DNA of 32,621 nt from FLUQ01 sp031550605 (GTDB taxonomy: Bacteria; Desulfobacterota; Desulfovibrionia; Desulfovibrionales; Desulfovibrionaceae), in the NCBI GenBank assembly GCA_031550605.1, contig JAVBOK010000005.1, positions 1 to 32,621 of the forward strand, in the 5' to 3' direction. This document shows positions 14,608 to 22,185 of this stretch, piece after piece (the first letter of the stretch is position 1; each line of letters opens with the position of its first letter). The notes under the pieces were generated by a model. It did not search any database. It saw only the letters and a program-made list of their open reading frames with translations, and was not told the DNA's origin. Position numbers and translations under genes: made by a program.

Positions 14608-16053
14608 CTATTCCTTGATCTTGGCGATGGCTTTGGCCAGCTTTTTCTTCTGTTCCATGTTCGCCTGGCGGGCGATCATGATGCGCTGGGCCTGAGGGGA
14701 ACCGGCGCCGTGCATGGATTCGGTGCGGTAGCCCACGGCGGCCGTGCCCAGGGTCAGGTTTTCGATCAGGCGCAGAATCTTCAGCCGGTTTTCCGTGGTC
14801 ACGGAAGCCACGCCGCGCAGGTACTTGTCAATGTAGGGCCCCAGCTTGGGATGGCGGAAGTCCTTTTCGGACGGTGCGGTGACCATCAGGCCGCCGGCGA
14901 TGTCTTCGGCCAGGCGGGTGATTTCATAGGGGAAACGGGTCACGTTCTGTTTGCACACGTTGGCCAGCATCAGGTCGATCAGATAGTTTCCCGACTCGGT
15001 TTTGCGCCCTTCGGCGGAGCAGGCGATGCCGGAGGAATACAGGGTTTCGTTCAGGTGGGTCATTTCGATGAGCTTGTCCTTCACGTGGCTGGCCTTGGCC
15101 GCGCCGTTGTAGTCGGCGGCGGTGGCCGCGGCGCCGATCAGCACGTCGCCCACGCCGACCTTGCAGCCGCCGTAGCTCTGCCTGTGATAGCCGGCGAACC
15201 GTTCGACCAGCATGCCGGCGAATTCGGTTTCGCCGTTCAGGAAAATGCGGTCATTGGGCACGAACACGTTGTCGAAAATGGTCAGCGCTTCCACGCCGCC
15301 GAACTCGCAGTTGCCCAGATCCATCTTCACGCCTTCCAGTTTGCGGGTGTCGCAGGACTGGCGGCCGACGATCATGAAGATGCCGGGGGTGTCCACGGGC
15401 ACGGCGAAGGACACGGCATAATCCTTGTCTTCGGGCCGCATGGCGATGGTGGGCATGACGATCACTTCGTGGGAGTTGCAGATGCCGGTCTGGTGCACCT
15501 TGGCGCCGCGCACCACGATGCCGTCGGAACGGCGTTCGACGACGCGCAGGTACATGTCCGGGTCAGCCTGGTCGGCGGGACCCAGAGCCCGGTCGCCCTT
15601 GGGGTCTGTCATGGCGCCGTCGACCACCAGGTCTTTTTCCTGCACCATCTTGATGAAGTTGAGGAAATTCTGGTGGTATTTGGTGCCGCACTTCTTGTCG
15701 ATTTCAAAGGTGGTGCTGAACACGGAGTTGAAAGCGTCCATGCCCACGCAGCGCTGGAAACAGGAGGCGGTTTTCTGCCCGCACAGGCGCTGCATCTTCA
15801 CCTTTTTGATCAGATCGTCGGTGCTCTGGTGGATATGGCAGAACCGGTTGATTTTCTTGCCGTCGATGTGGGACTTCGTGGTCATCAGGTCTTCGAATTC
15901 CGGCTGGGCGGCCAGATCGTAGGTGGCTTTCACCGAATTCAGCGAAGGGCGCAGAATGGGGTTGTCCACCGCGCTTTCGACCTTTTCGCCGAACATATAA
16001 ATCTGCATCTTCATTTTACGGATGCTTTCAACGTATTGGTCACCTGTCATCAT
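14608..16053 (-). CDS. abfD: 4-hydroxybutyryl-CoA dehydratase / vinylacetyl-CoA isomerase
   Basis: A 481-residue radical dehydratase that turns 4-hydroxybutyryl-CoA into crotonyl-CoA using FAD and a [4Fe-4S] cluster. The cluster ligands are all in place: Cys98 and Cys102 in SCFQRCVG, and His290 and Cys297 in GYHRQSYGGCKV. These match Cys99, Cys103, His292 and Cys299 of the Clostridium aminobutyricum enzyme, and the length is nearly the same (about 490). RRSDGIVVRGAKVHQTG is the flavin-site segment shared with 4-hydroxyphenylacetate hydroxylases. Two ATG codons open the gene; the first follows AAAGGGG. A sigma-54 promoter lies about 135 bases upstream. It is highly oxygen-sensitive in studied anaerobes. 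Confidence 0.94.
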   Translation of the reverse strand: MMTGDQYVESIRKMKMQIYMFGEKVESAVDNPILRPSLNSVKATYDLAAQPEFEDLMTTKSHIDGKKINRFCHIHQSTDDLIKKVKMQRLCGQKTASCFQRCVGMDAFNSVFSTTFEIDKKCGTKYHQNFLNFIKMVQEKDLVVDGAMTDPKGDRALGPADQADPDMYLRVVERRSDGIVVRGAKVHQTGICNSHEVIVMPTIAMRPEDKDYAVSFAVPVDTPGIFMIVGRQSCDTRKLEGVKMDLGNCEFGGVEALTIFDNVFVPNDRIFLNGETEFAGMLVERFAGYHRQSYGGCKVGVGDVLIGAAATAADYNGAAKASHVKDKLIEMTHLNETLYSSGIACSAEGRKTESGNYLIDLMLANVCKQNVTRFPYEITRLAEDIAGGLMVTAPSEKDFRHPKLGPYIDKYLRGVASVTTENRLKILRLIENLTLGTAAVGYRTESMHGAGSPQAQRIMIARQANMEQKKKLAKAIAKIKE

Positions 16054-16187
16054 GGCGTTGTACCCCTTTGGTTAAAATTGCGGTTACGTACAGGATGCTG
16101 CGCCGTCACAGCGGAATATGCCTACCGGATTTTCGGCCCGGATACCTGTCATGGTGGCGCTGAACCGTTGTCATTGCCGGGGTGACT

Positions 16188-16203
16188 GCAAGGGGAGTGC
16201 CAG
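16188..16203 (-). promoter_or_regulatory. Sigma-54 (-24/-12) promoter of the dehydratase operon
   Basis: On the minus strand CTGGCACTCCCCTTGC fits the consensus YTGGCAC-N5-TTGC exactly, with the ten-base GG to GC spacing. The expected start is near 16176, giving a leader of about 120 bases before the dehydratase ATG. Confidence 0.9.
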
Positions 16204-16343
16204 TTCCGTTTCGCAGAAAAAACTTTTATATTTCGGACAAATACAAAAACACATCCGCCGGACTGCTGATGCAGGAACGACCCGGGTCCGAACGATACCG
16301 GCAAAACCTCTTAAGATTATTGATAATTACTATACGGCGGCTT

Positions 16344-16359
16344 GATGCGTAATTGCATC
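16344..16359. promoter_or_regulatory. Palindromic activator site 4 (GATGC-N6-GCATC)
   Basis: GATGCGTAATTGCATC is the core of a 36-base palindrome whose 15-base arms (16334-16348 and 16355-16369) pair perfectly. Its centre lies about 149 bases upstream of the -24 element of the dehydratase promoter. The outer GGCGGCTT and AAGCCGCC arms could also form an RNA hairpin ending the FMN reductase transcript. Confidence 0.75.
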
Positions 16360-16460
16360 AAGCCGCCGTGCCGCCGCCCAGGCGGAAAGCCACCCCAGGG
16401 GCTTGTTATTTTTTTCACCGGAATTGCTGGATAAAAACTGTGCTCTGCGCACAACCGGTT

Positions 16461-16476
16461 GATGCGTTTTTGCATC
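16461..16476. promoter_or_regulatory. Palindromic activator site 5 (GATGC-N6-GCATC)
   Basis: GATGCGTTTTTGCATC carries perfect arms with the same six-base spacer. The centre is 117 bases from site 4 (about eleven helical turns) and about 266 from the -24 element. A further half-site, GTGATGC, follows at about 16481. Confidence 0.75.
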
Positions 16477-16508
16477 ACCCGTGATGCTCCCGTGCCCCGC
16501 CCGCCCGG

Positions 16509-17150
16509 TCACGCGACCATGCGCGCGCCCAAAGCAAAGGCCCGTTCCAGCTCTTTGGGAAAGACCTCCTCGTGCCGCCGCAGTTTGGCGGGCACATCCC
16601 ATCTGTCCGTGTCGTACTTTGAATAGTCCGCGAACTGCTTGGTATCGCAGCACAAAAAGACCTCGCAGGGCGCGAACAGCCGCTCCATCACCCCTTTGGA
16701 CACGGCCACGGCCTTGTCCTTGCCGAAGGCCGCCATGTCCTCTTCCCTGACGTTCATCGTGTAGAGCAGGGCAACGGCTTTCTTGCGCGGGGACAGGGGC
16801 GGCTTTTCCGCGCTGTACAGCAGATACTGAAACCAGAGCCGTTCCATGAACGCGCGCATCAGCGCCGTTTCCACGGAAAAATAGAACGGACTGCCCAGCA
16901 CCAGCGCGTCGGCCTCGTGCGCCCTTTGCAGCACCGGGGCCAGATCGTCTTTCAGAATGCAGCGCCCGTACGACGAACCTTTGGGCTTCTTGCAGTGAAA
17001 ACAGCTGATGCAGCCCCGGTACGAAAAATCGCGCAGATGCACCAGTTCGACCTCCGCGCCCGCGCCGGCGGCCCCTTTGACCACCTGCCCCAGCAGTTGC
17101 GCGGTGTTCCAGCCCCTGCGGGGCGAACCGTTGACGGCCAGCAATTTCAT
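16509..17150 (-). CDS. NAD(P)H-dependent FMN reductase, flavodoxin fold
   Basis: A 213-residue cytosolic flavoprotein. MKLLAVNGSPRRGWNT at the N-terminus is the phosphate-binding loop for FMN, ADALVLGSPFYFSVE is the second flavin segment, and GCISCFHCK near residue 50 gives the CxxCxxC pattern of iron-sulfur flavoprotein-like reductases. The natural electron acceptor is unknown. The ATG at 17150 follows AAAGGAG; the open frame reaches further upstream but has no start signal there. It stands alone downstream of a long non-coding stretch. Confidence 0.85.
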   Translation of the reverse strand: MKLLAVNGSPRRGWNTAQLLGQVVKGAAGAGAEVELVHLRDFSYRGCISCFHCKKPKGSSYGRCILKDDLAPVLQRAHEADALVLGSPFYFSVETALMRAFMERLWFQYLLYSAEKPPLSPRKKAVALLYTMNVREEDMAAFGKDKAVAVSKGVMERLFAPCEVFLCCDTKQFADYSKYDTDRWDVPAKLRRHEEVFPKELERAFALGARMVA

Positions 17151-17906
17151 GGCGCTCTCCTTTCCGGAGGATGAAAATGACGGACCGAGTCCGTATTCCC
17201 CGGTGTGTTCCCCGATCGCGCGTTCACCGGCGGCGAACCGCGCATGCCGCTTCTTTCTGGCACAACGAGCCGTCCGGGGCAACCGGGAAAGCTCCGCCCC
17301 CGGATGGACCTTTACAAGCCCGACACGGGCCGGTACGGTATTTACAAGGTATGCGCAACGCACCATGCACGAGCCGCCCATGATTGCCGGACCCGCGACC
17401 CGCATCGGGAAAATCGCCCTGATTGCCGCCCCAGCGACGAAGAAGAGGAACACGCCATCAAACAGGCCGTCGCGGCGCGCGGCGGCCTCGGCGTCATGCA
17501 TCTGTGCGCAAAAAGAACTTGACGATTCCCGCCGCGGCGAATATTGGACTTGCGGTATAGTCATTTTCCGTCAGGCGTGCCGGGTGGCGCGCCGTTCCGT
17601 GAAAAAAGCCCTGCCGGGCGGGGCCGTGTGAGTGACGTCAACCGCCATTGTGATCACTGTGCCCCATGTGTGACGGCGTAATTGCTGTGAGGCCGCCAAT
17701 GCGGTTTTCTTCAGTAATTCCGTTCCGCCCTGTGCCGGGCCGTTTTTCCGGTTCGCCGCAGGACAGGCCGGGGAAAGGAATATTTGTTGCGCGCGCCATG
17801 TCTCCGGGCGGGACATGCGGGCGCGTTTTTTTATGAACCTCCGCGCCGCGCGCCGCCCGCGCGGCGCGGGCGAGCAACACTTTTACCCGCAATGCAAAGG
17901 AGCAGC
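17151..17906. other. Intergenic region upstream of the malonate operon
   Basis: About 750 bases without a gene I can support. Several short frames are open, but their products are rich in Arg, Pro and His and look like shadows. A weak TTGACG (17519-17524) has a poor -10 partner (TATTGG, 17542-17547). TGTGATCACTGTG near 17650 is a small palindrome. At about 17850-17870 an almost perfect GC palindrome, CGCCCGCGC-G-GCGCGGGCG, stands before the first operon gene. The malonate operon promoter should lie here, but I could not identify it. Confidence 0.45.
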
Positions 17907-18035
17907 ATGAATGTCATAACGTACAGCCTGATATGCTACGGGCTCACCGCGATTATCTCCTTCCTGGTGATCGGCGTCGTGCTCGGCATCAACCGCATCA
18001 TGAGCAACGGCGACAAGCAGAACAGCCAGGGATAA
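17907..18035 (+). CDS. Small membrane protein preceding madB
   Basis: A 42-residue protein with one long hydrophobic segment (about residues 5-30) and a polar tail ending NSQG. AAGGAG lies five bases before the ATG and the gene ends 10 bases before madB. Size, topology and place suggest a gamma-like (OadG) anchoring subunit of the decarboxylase pump, but it is shorter than OadG and has no recognisable zinc-binding tail. That role is an inference. Confidence 0.65.
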   Translation: MNVITYSLICYGLTAIISFLVIGVVLGINRIMSNGDKQNSQG

Positions 18036-18045
18036 GGAGAAAACC

Positions 18046-19251
18046 ATGGACCAGTTGATACAGCTTTTTCCCGGCATCTCCACGTTCTTTCTGCAGGACG
18101 GCATGCTGGCCTTCGCCAGGATCGGCCTGATCCTGTTCGGCATCGCGCTGTCCTATTACGGGTTCAAGGGCACGCTGGAACCGTTGATCATGATCCCCAT
18201 GGGCATCGGCATGATCGCCATCAACGCCGGGGTCCTGTTTCTGGAAAACGGCGTCATCGGCAATATCATCCTGAACCCTCTGGTTTCCGAACCCGCCGAT
18301 GTGGTGAACATCATGCAGGTCAACTTCCTGCAGCCGATTTACACCCTCAGTTTCAGCAACGCGCTGATCGCCTGCCTGGTCTTCATGGGCATCGGGGTGA
18401 TGAGCGAGATCAGCTTCATCCTGGTCCGGCCCTGGACCTGCATGATCATCGCGCTGCTGGGTGAAATGGGGACCTTTGCCGCCCTGATCGTGGGCCGCTA
18501 TCTGGGCCTGAACCCCGGCGAAGCCATCTCCGTCGCCCTTATCGGCGGCGCGGACGGCCCCATGGTCCTGTTCGCCTCGCTGGTGCTGGCCAAGGATCTT
18601 TTCGTGCCCATCGCGGTCATCGCCTATCTGTACCTCAGCCTGACCTATGTGGGCTACCCCTATCTGATCAAAGCCATGGTTCCCGCCGGCTATCGCGGCA
18701 TCGACATGGAATTTGACGTGCCCGACGTGTCCAAGAAAACCAAGTTCCTGATGACCGTCATCCTGTGCGCCGTGCTCTGCCTGATCCTGCCGGTGGCCGC
18801 GCCGCTGATCATGTCCTTCTTCGTGGGGGTCGCCATCAAGGAAGCGGAAATCGAACCCCTGCAAAAGCTGCTTGAATCCACCATCCTGTACGGCTCCACC
18901 TTCTTCATGGGCCTGCTGCTCGGGGTGCTCTGCGACGCCAACGTGCTGCTGAACCCCAAAATCGCCATCCTGGTCGTGCTGGGCGTTGTGGCTCTTGCCG
19001 TTTCCGGGGTGGGGGGCATCCTCGGCGGCTGGGTGTTCTACTGGGTGACCAAGGGCAAATTCAACCCCATCATCGGGGTGGCCGGCGTCTCCTGCATGCC
19101 GACCACGGCCAAGATCGCCCAGAAGATCGCCATGGAAGAAAACCCTTACTGCATCATCATGCCCATCGCCATGGGTTCCCAGATCTGCGGGGTCATCACC
19201 ACGGCCATCGCCACGGGCGTGTTCATCGCGACCATGGGCTGGATGCCCTGA
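18046..19251 (+). CDS. madB: Carboxybiotin decarboxylase, Na+-pumping membrane subunit
   Basis: A 401-residue polytopic membrane protein of the OadB/GcdB/MadB family. It decarboxylates carboxybiotin and couples this to Na+ export. The family aspartate, in GGADGPMVLFAS (Asp170), corresponds to the Na+-binding Asp203 of Klebsiella OadB, and GVAGVSCMPTTAKIAQK near the C-terminus is the second conserved loop. It opens the operon with the 42-residue protein and is followed 20 bases later by a biotin ligase gene. Beta subunits of oxaloacetate, glutaconyl-CoA and methylmalonyl-CoA decarboxylases look similar; the malonate ACP genes downstream decide for MadB. Confidence 0.9.
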   Translation: MDQLIQLFPGISTFFLQDGMLAFARIGLILFGIALSYYGFKGTLEPLIMIPMGIGMIAINAGVLFLENGVIGNIILNPLVSEPADVVNIMQVNFLQPIYTLSFSNALIACLVFMGIGVMSEISFILVRPWTCMIIALLGEMGTFAALIVGRYLGLNPGEAISVALIGGADGPMVLFASLVLAKDLFVPIAVIAYLYLSLTYVGYPYLIKAMVPAGYRGIDMEFDVPDVSKKTKFLMTVILCAVLCLILPVAAPLIMSFFVGVAIKEAEIEPLQKLLESTILYGSTFFMGLLLGVLCDANVLLNPKIAILVVLGVVALAVSGVGGILGGWVFYWVTKGKFNPIIGVAGVSCMPTTAKIAQKIAMEENPYCIIMPIAMGSQICGVITTAIATGVFIATMGWMP

Positions 19252-19271
19252 CATCGGAAACAAGGTCCGCC

Positions 19272-20153
19272 GTGCCCCATACGTTTGCCCGTCATATCCG
19301 GGGGGGCGATGCGCCCCCCCGCGAAACCGGCCCCGGCCCGGCCGCGCGATCCCGCGCGGCCGACGCCGCGCCGCCGGGCTGGGCAACGGAACGCCATGCG
19401 CTTCTTGATTCGACCAACGCACGGGCTCACCGCCGCATCGCCGCCGGCCTTGCGGGCAAAACCGCGATTCTGGCCGATTGCCAGACGGCGGGATGCGGCC
19501 GCGGGTCGCGGGTGTGGGAATCCGCCACGGACAAAGGCCTGTGGGCCAGCCTTGTCCTGCCGGTCTGCGTTCCGGACGCCGCGCTTGCCCAGTCCACCCT
19601 GGTTCTGGCCGTCGCGGTGCGCGAAGCGGTGGAGCGCGGCACAAACGTCAGCCTGCAAACCAAATGGCCCAACGATCTTCTGCATGCAGGCCGCAAATGC
19701 TGCGGCCTGCTGGTGGAAGCGGGCATCGCGCAGGCAGCGCCCGACGCGCCGCGCGGGTCCGCCCTGCCCCTTGTTCTGGGGATCGGCCTGAACGTCAACC
19801 ATCTGGATGACGATTTTCCGGCTTTCCTGCGGGAAACCGCGACCTCGCTCCGGCTTGCCTCCGGGCGGGAATACGGCCGGGATCGCATCCTGGCGGAAAT
19901 TCTCGGCAGCGTGGACCAATGGTTCGCCCGGTGGACGGAACAGGGATTCGCCCCTGTCCGCGACGCATGGCTGGCCTGCAACTGCACCATGGGCCGCCGT
20001 CTCGTTCTGCCCGGCGGATACGGATTTTCCCACGGCACGGCGCGTGATCTCGCGCCGGACGGCGCGCTTGTCGTGGCGGCCGACAACGGCGCCGTTCTGC
20101 ATGTTGATGCGGGCGAAATCGCTTTCACCAACGCACCCCCGCTCCCTTCCTGA
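19272..20153 (+). CDS. birA: Biotin-protein ligase (no DNA-binding domain)
   Basis: A 293-residue ligase that makes biotinyl-AMP and attaches biotin to carrier proteins. Family motifs are DSTNARAH, QTAGCGRGSRVW (the GRGRxG-type biotinyl-AMP loop), TKWPNDLL, CGLLVEAG and LGIGLNVN, with the usual C-terminal SH3-like cap. There is no helix-turn-helix, so it cannot act as the biotin repressor. The N-terminal 45 residues are Pro/Arg/Ala-rich and unlike the family. The start is a GTG preceded by AAGG; a later start is possible. Lying inside the malonate decarboxylase operon, it probably serves the MadF carrier. Confidence 0.85.
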   Translation: MPHTFARHIRGGDAPPRETGPGPAARSRAADAAPPGWATERHALLDSTNARAHRRIAAGLAGKTAILADCQTAGCGRGSRVWESATDKGLWASLVLPVCVPDAALAQSTLVLAVAVREAVERGTNVSLQTKWPNDLLHAGRKCCGLLVEAGIAQAAPDAPRGSALPLVLGIGLNVNHLDDDFPAFLRETATSLRLASGREYGRDRILAEILGSVDQWFARWTEQGFAPVRDAWLACNCTMGRRLVLPGGYGFSHGTARDLAPDGALVVAADNGAVLHVDAGEIAFTNAPPLPS

Positions 20154-20167
20154 GGAAGGAGGAATCC

Positions 20168-21832
20168 ATGCGCGCAACAAGGCAATGGGATACCCGGAAG
20201 ACCGAATACCTCGAGCGGATGCGGCTGGCCGCGCCGTACTTGCGCCGGGGCAAGGAAGTGAAGGCCGAAGATGCCGTCAAACTGCTTGAGGCCGTCATCC
20301 GGCCCGGCGAAAAGGTCAACCTTGAAGGCAACAACCAGAAGCAGGCGGATTTTCTGGCATCCTGCCTGGCCAGGGTCGATCCGGCCGCAATCCATGATCT
20401 GCACATGGTGCAGTCCGCCGTGGCCCTGCCCGTCTTTCTGGAAATTTTCGAAAAAGGCATCGCCAAAAAGCTGGATTTCGCCTACGGCGGCCCCATGGGC
20501 GGCAAAATCGCGGAAGCCATGAAAAACGGCACGATCCAACTGGGCGCCATCCACACCTATCTTGAGCTTTTTGCCCGCTATTTCACCGACCTGACCCCGC
20601 AGGTCTGCCTGGTCTGCGCCTATGAAGGCGACCGCAACGGCAATTTGTACACCGGTTTCAACACCGAGGACACCCCCGTCCAGGTGGAAGCCACCAAGTT
20701 CCGCCAGGGCATCGTCGTCGCCCAGGTCAACAAGATCGTGGACAAGGTCGCCCGGGTGGACATCCCCGGCGAATGGGTGGACTGCGTCATCGAATCGCCC
20801 AAACCTTTCTATCTGGAGCCGCTCTTCACCCGCGACCCGGCCCTGATCACCGATTCCCAGATCCTGATGGCCATGATGGCCCTCAAGGGCATTTACGCCC
20901 GATACGGGGTGCAGCGCCTGAACCACGGCATCGGCTTCTACACCGCGGCCATCGAGCTTTTGCTGCCCACCTACGGCGAAGAACTGGGCCTGAAAGGCAA
21001 AATCTGCAAGCATTTCGTCCTGAACCCGCACCCCACGCTGATCCCGGCCATCGAAACCGGCTGGGTGGAATCCATCCACTGTTTCGGCGGGGAACTGGGC
21101 ATGCAGCGGTATTGCGAAGCGCGGCCGGACGTCTTCTTCATCGGGCCGGACGGAACCATGCGCTCCAACCGCGCATACTGCCAGACCGCCGGGCATTACG
21201 CCATGGACATGTTCATCGGCGGCACGCTGCAGATCGACAGATACGGCAACAGCACGACGGCCACGGCGAACCGCGTGGCCGGGTTCGGCGGCGCGCCCAA
21301 CATGGGCTGCGACGCCAAGGGCCGCCGCCATGTGACCAAAGCCTGGATGCAGTGCGGCGACGAATTCGGGGCCCAGGCCGAATACCTGGGCAACCAGCGG
21401 CGCGGCAAACGGCTGGTGGTGCAGATGGCCGAAACCTTCCTCGAAAAGATGCAGCCCGCCTTCGTGGAAGAGCTTGACGCCGAAAAGCTGGCGAAAAGCG
21501 CCAACCTCGAACTGCCGCCGATCATGGTCTACGCCGACGACATTACCCACATCGTCACCGAAGAAGGCATCGCCTCCATGCACATGTGCTCCGGCCTGGA
21601 AGAACGCATGCACGCCATCCGCGGGATCGCCGGCTACACGAAGATCGGCATGGAGGCCGACCCGAAAGTCACGAAGCTGCTGCGGGAAAAAGGCATCATC
21701 CGGACGCCGGAAGATCTCGGCATCGACCGCGCCAAAGCCGGCCGCCATCTGCTGGCCGCCAAAAACATCAAAGAGCTGATGGACTGGTCCGGCGGCCTCT
21801 ACAACCCGCCCGCCCGGTTCCGCAGTTGGTAA
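20168..21832 (+). CDS. madA: Malonate decarboxylase alpha subunit (acetyl-ACP:malonate ACP transferase)
   Basis: A 554-residue enzyme that exchanges the acetyl group on the carrier protein for malonate, releasing acetate. It is homologous over its length with MdcA/MadA: RATRQWDTRK at the start, then GEKVNLEGNNQKQADFLA, YGGPMGGKIAEAMKNG and FGGAPNMGCDAKGR. The length is that usual for the family. GAGGAAGGAGG precedes the ATG closely. It follows the biotin ligase by 14 bases and precedes the acyl carrier protein gene by 17. Confidence 0.93.
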   Translation: MRATRQWDTRKTEYLERMRLAAPYLRRGKEVKAEDAVKLLEAVIRPGEKVNLEGNNQKQADFLASCLARVDPAAIHDLHMVQSAVALPVFLEIFEKGIAKKLDFAYGGPMGGKIAEAMKNGTIQLGAIHTYLELFARYFTDLTPQVCLVCAYEGDRNGNLYTGFNTEDTPVQVEATKFRQGIVVAQVNKIVDKVARVDIPGEWVDCVIESPKPFYLEPLFTRDPALITDSQILMAMMALKGIYARYGVQRLNHGIGFYTAAIELLLPTYGEELGLKGKICKHFVLNPHPTLIPAIETGWVESIHCFGGELGMQRYCEARPDVFFIGPDGTMRSNRAYCQTAGHYAMDMFIGGTLQIDRYGNSTTATANRVAGFGGAPNMGCDAKGRRHVTKAWMQCGDEFGAQAEYLGNQRRGKRLVVQMAETFLEKMQPAFVEELDAEKLAKSANLELPPIMVYADDITHIVTEEGIASMHMCSGLEERMHAIRGIAGYTKIGMEADPKVTKLLREKGIIRTPEDLGIDRAKAGRHLLAAKNIKELMDWSGGLYNPPARFRSW

Positions 21833-21849
21833 GCACGGAGGGCACACGC

Positions 21850-22176
21850 GTGGCAAAGCAATTGACGCGACTCCAGTTCGAGTTCAGGGCGGCGAACCCC
21901 AGGCCGGTTTCTTCCGACTTTCATTACGGCGTCCTCGGCTCCGGCGACATGGAAGTGCTGATGGAAAAAGAAAACCTGAACGGCGCGGCCCGGTTCACGG
22001 TGGTCACCCCTGTCGCCGGTTTTGACGCCGTGTGGGAAAAAGTGCTGGCCCGTTTTGTCGAAGAAAGCGGCGTCGCCGACGCCAGCTTTTCAATCAACGA
22101 CAACAACGCGACCCCGGTGGTGGTTTCCATCCGGCTGCGCCAGGCCCTGGCGGAACTTGCCGCCGCGGGCAGATAG
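21850..22176 (+). CDS. madE: Malonate decarboxylase acyl carrier protein (delta subunit)
   Basis: A 108-residue carrier protein (MadE/MdcC). It holds the acetyl or malonyl group on a 2'-(5''-phosphoribosyl)-3'-dephospho-CoA arm. The likely attachment serine is Ser31 in VLGSGDMEVL, the family signature. The gene starts with GTG, with GGAGGG about eight bases upstream. The modification enzyme MadG is encoded later in the operon, whereas the synthase for its precursor is not in the window. Confidence 0.9.
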   Translation: MAKQLTRLQFEFRAANPRPVSSDFHYGVLGSGDMEVLMEKENLNGAARFTVVTPVAGFDAVWEKVLARFVEESGVADASFSINDNNATPVVVSIRLRQALAELAAAGR

Positions 22177-22185
22177 GAGGGCGTC

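Noticed and set aside
17640..17670. CRP-type site at TGTGATCACTGTG
   Set aside because: The half-site spacing does not fit TGTGA-N6-TCACA and no promoter could be placed near it.
19299..19322. Hairpin of G7 and C7 arms as a regulatory element in the biotin ligase gene
   Set aside because: It lies within the coding frame and is expected in such GC-rich sequence; no other sign of function.
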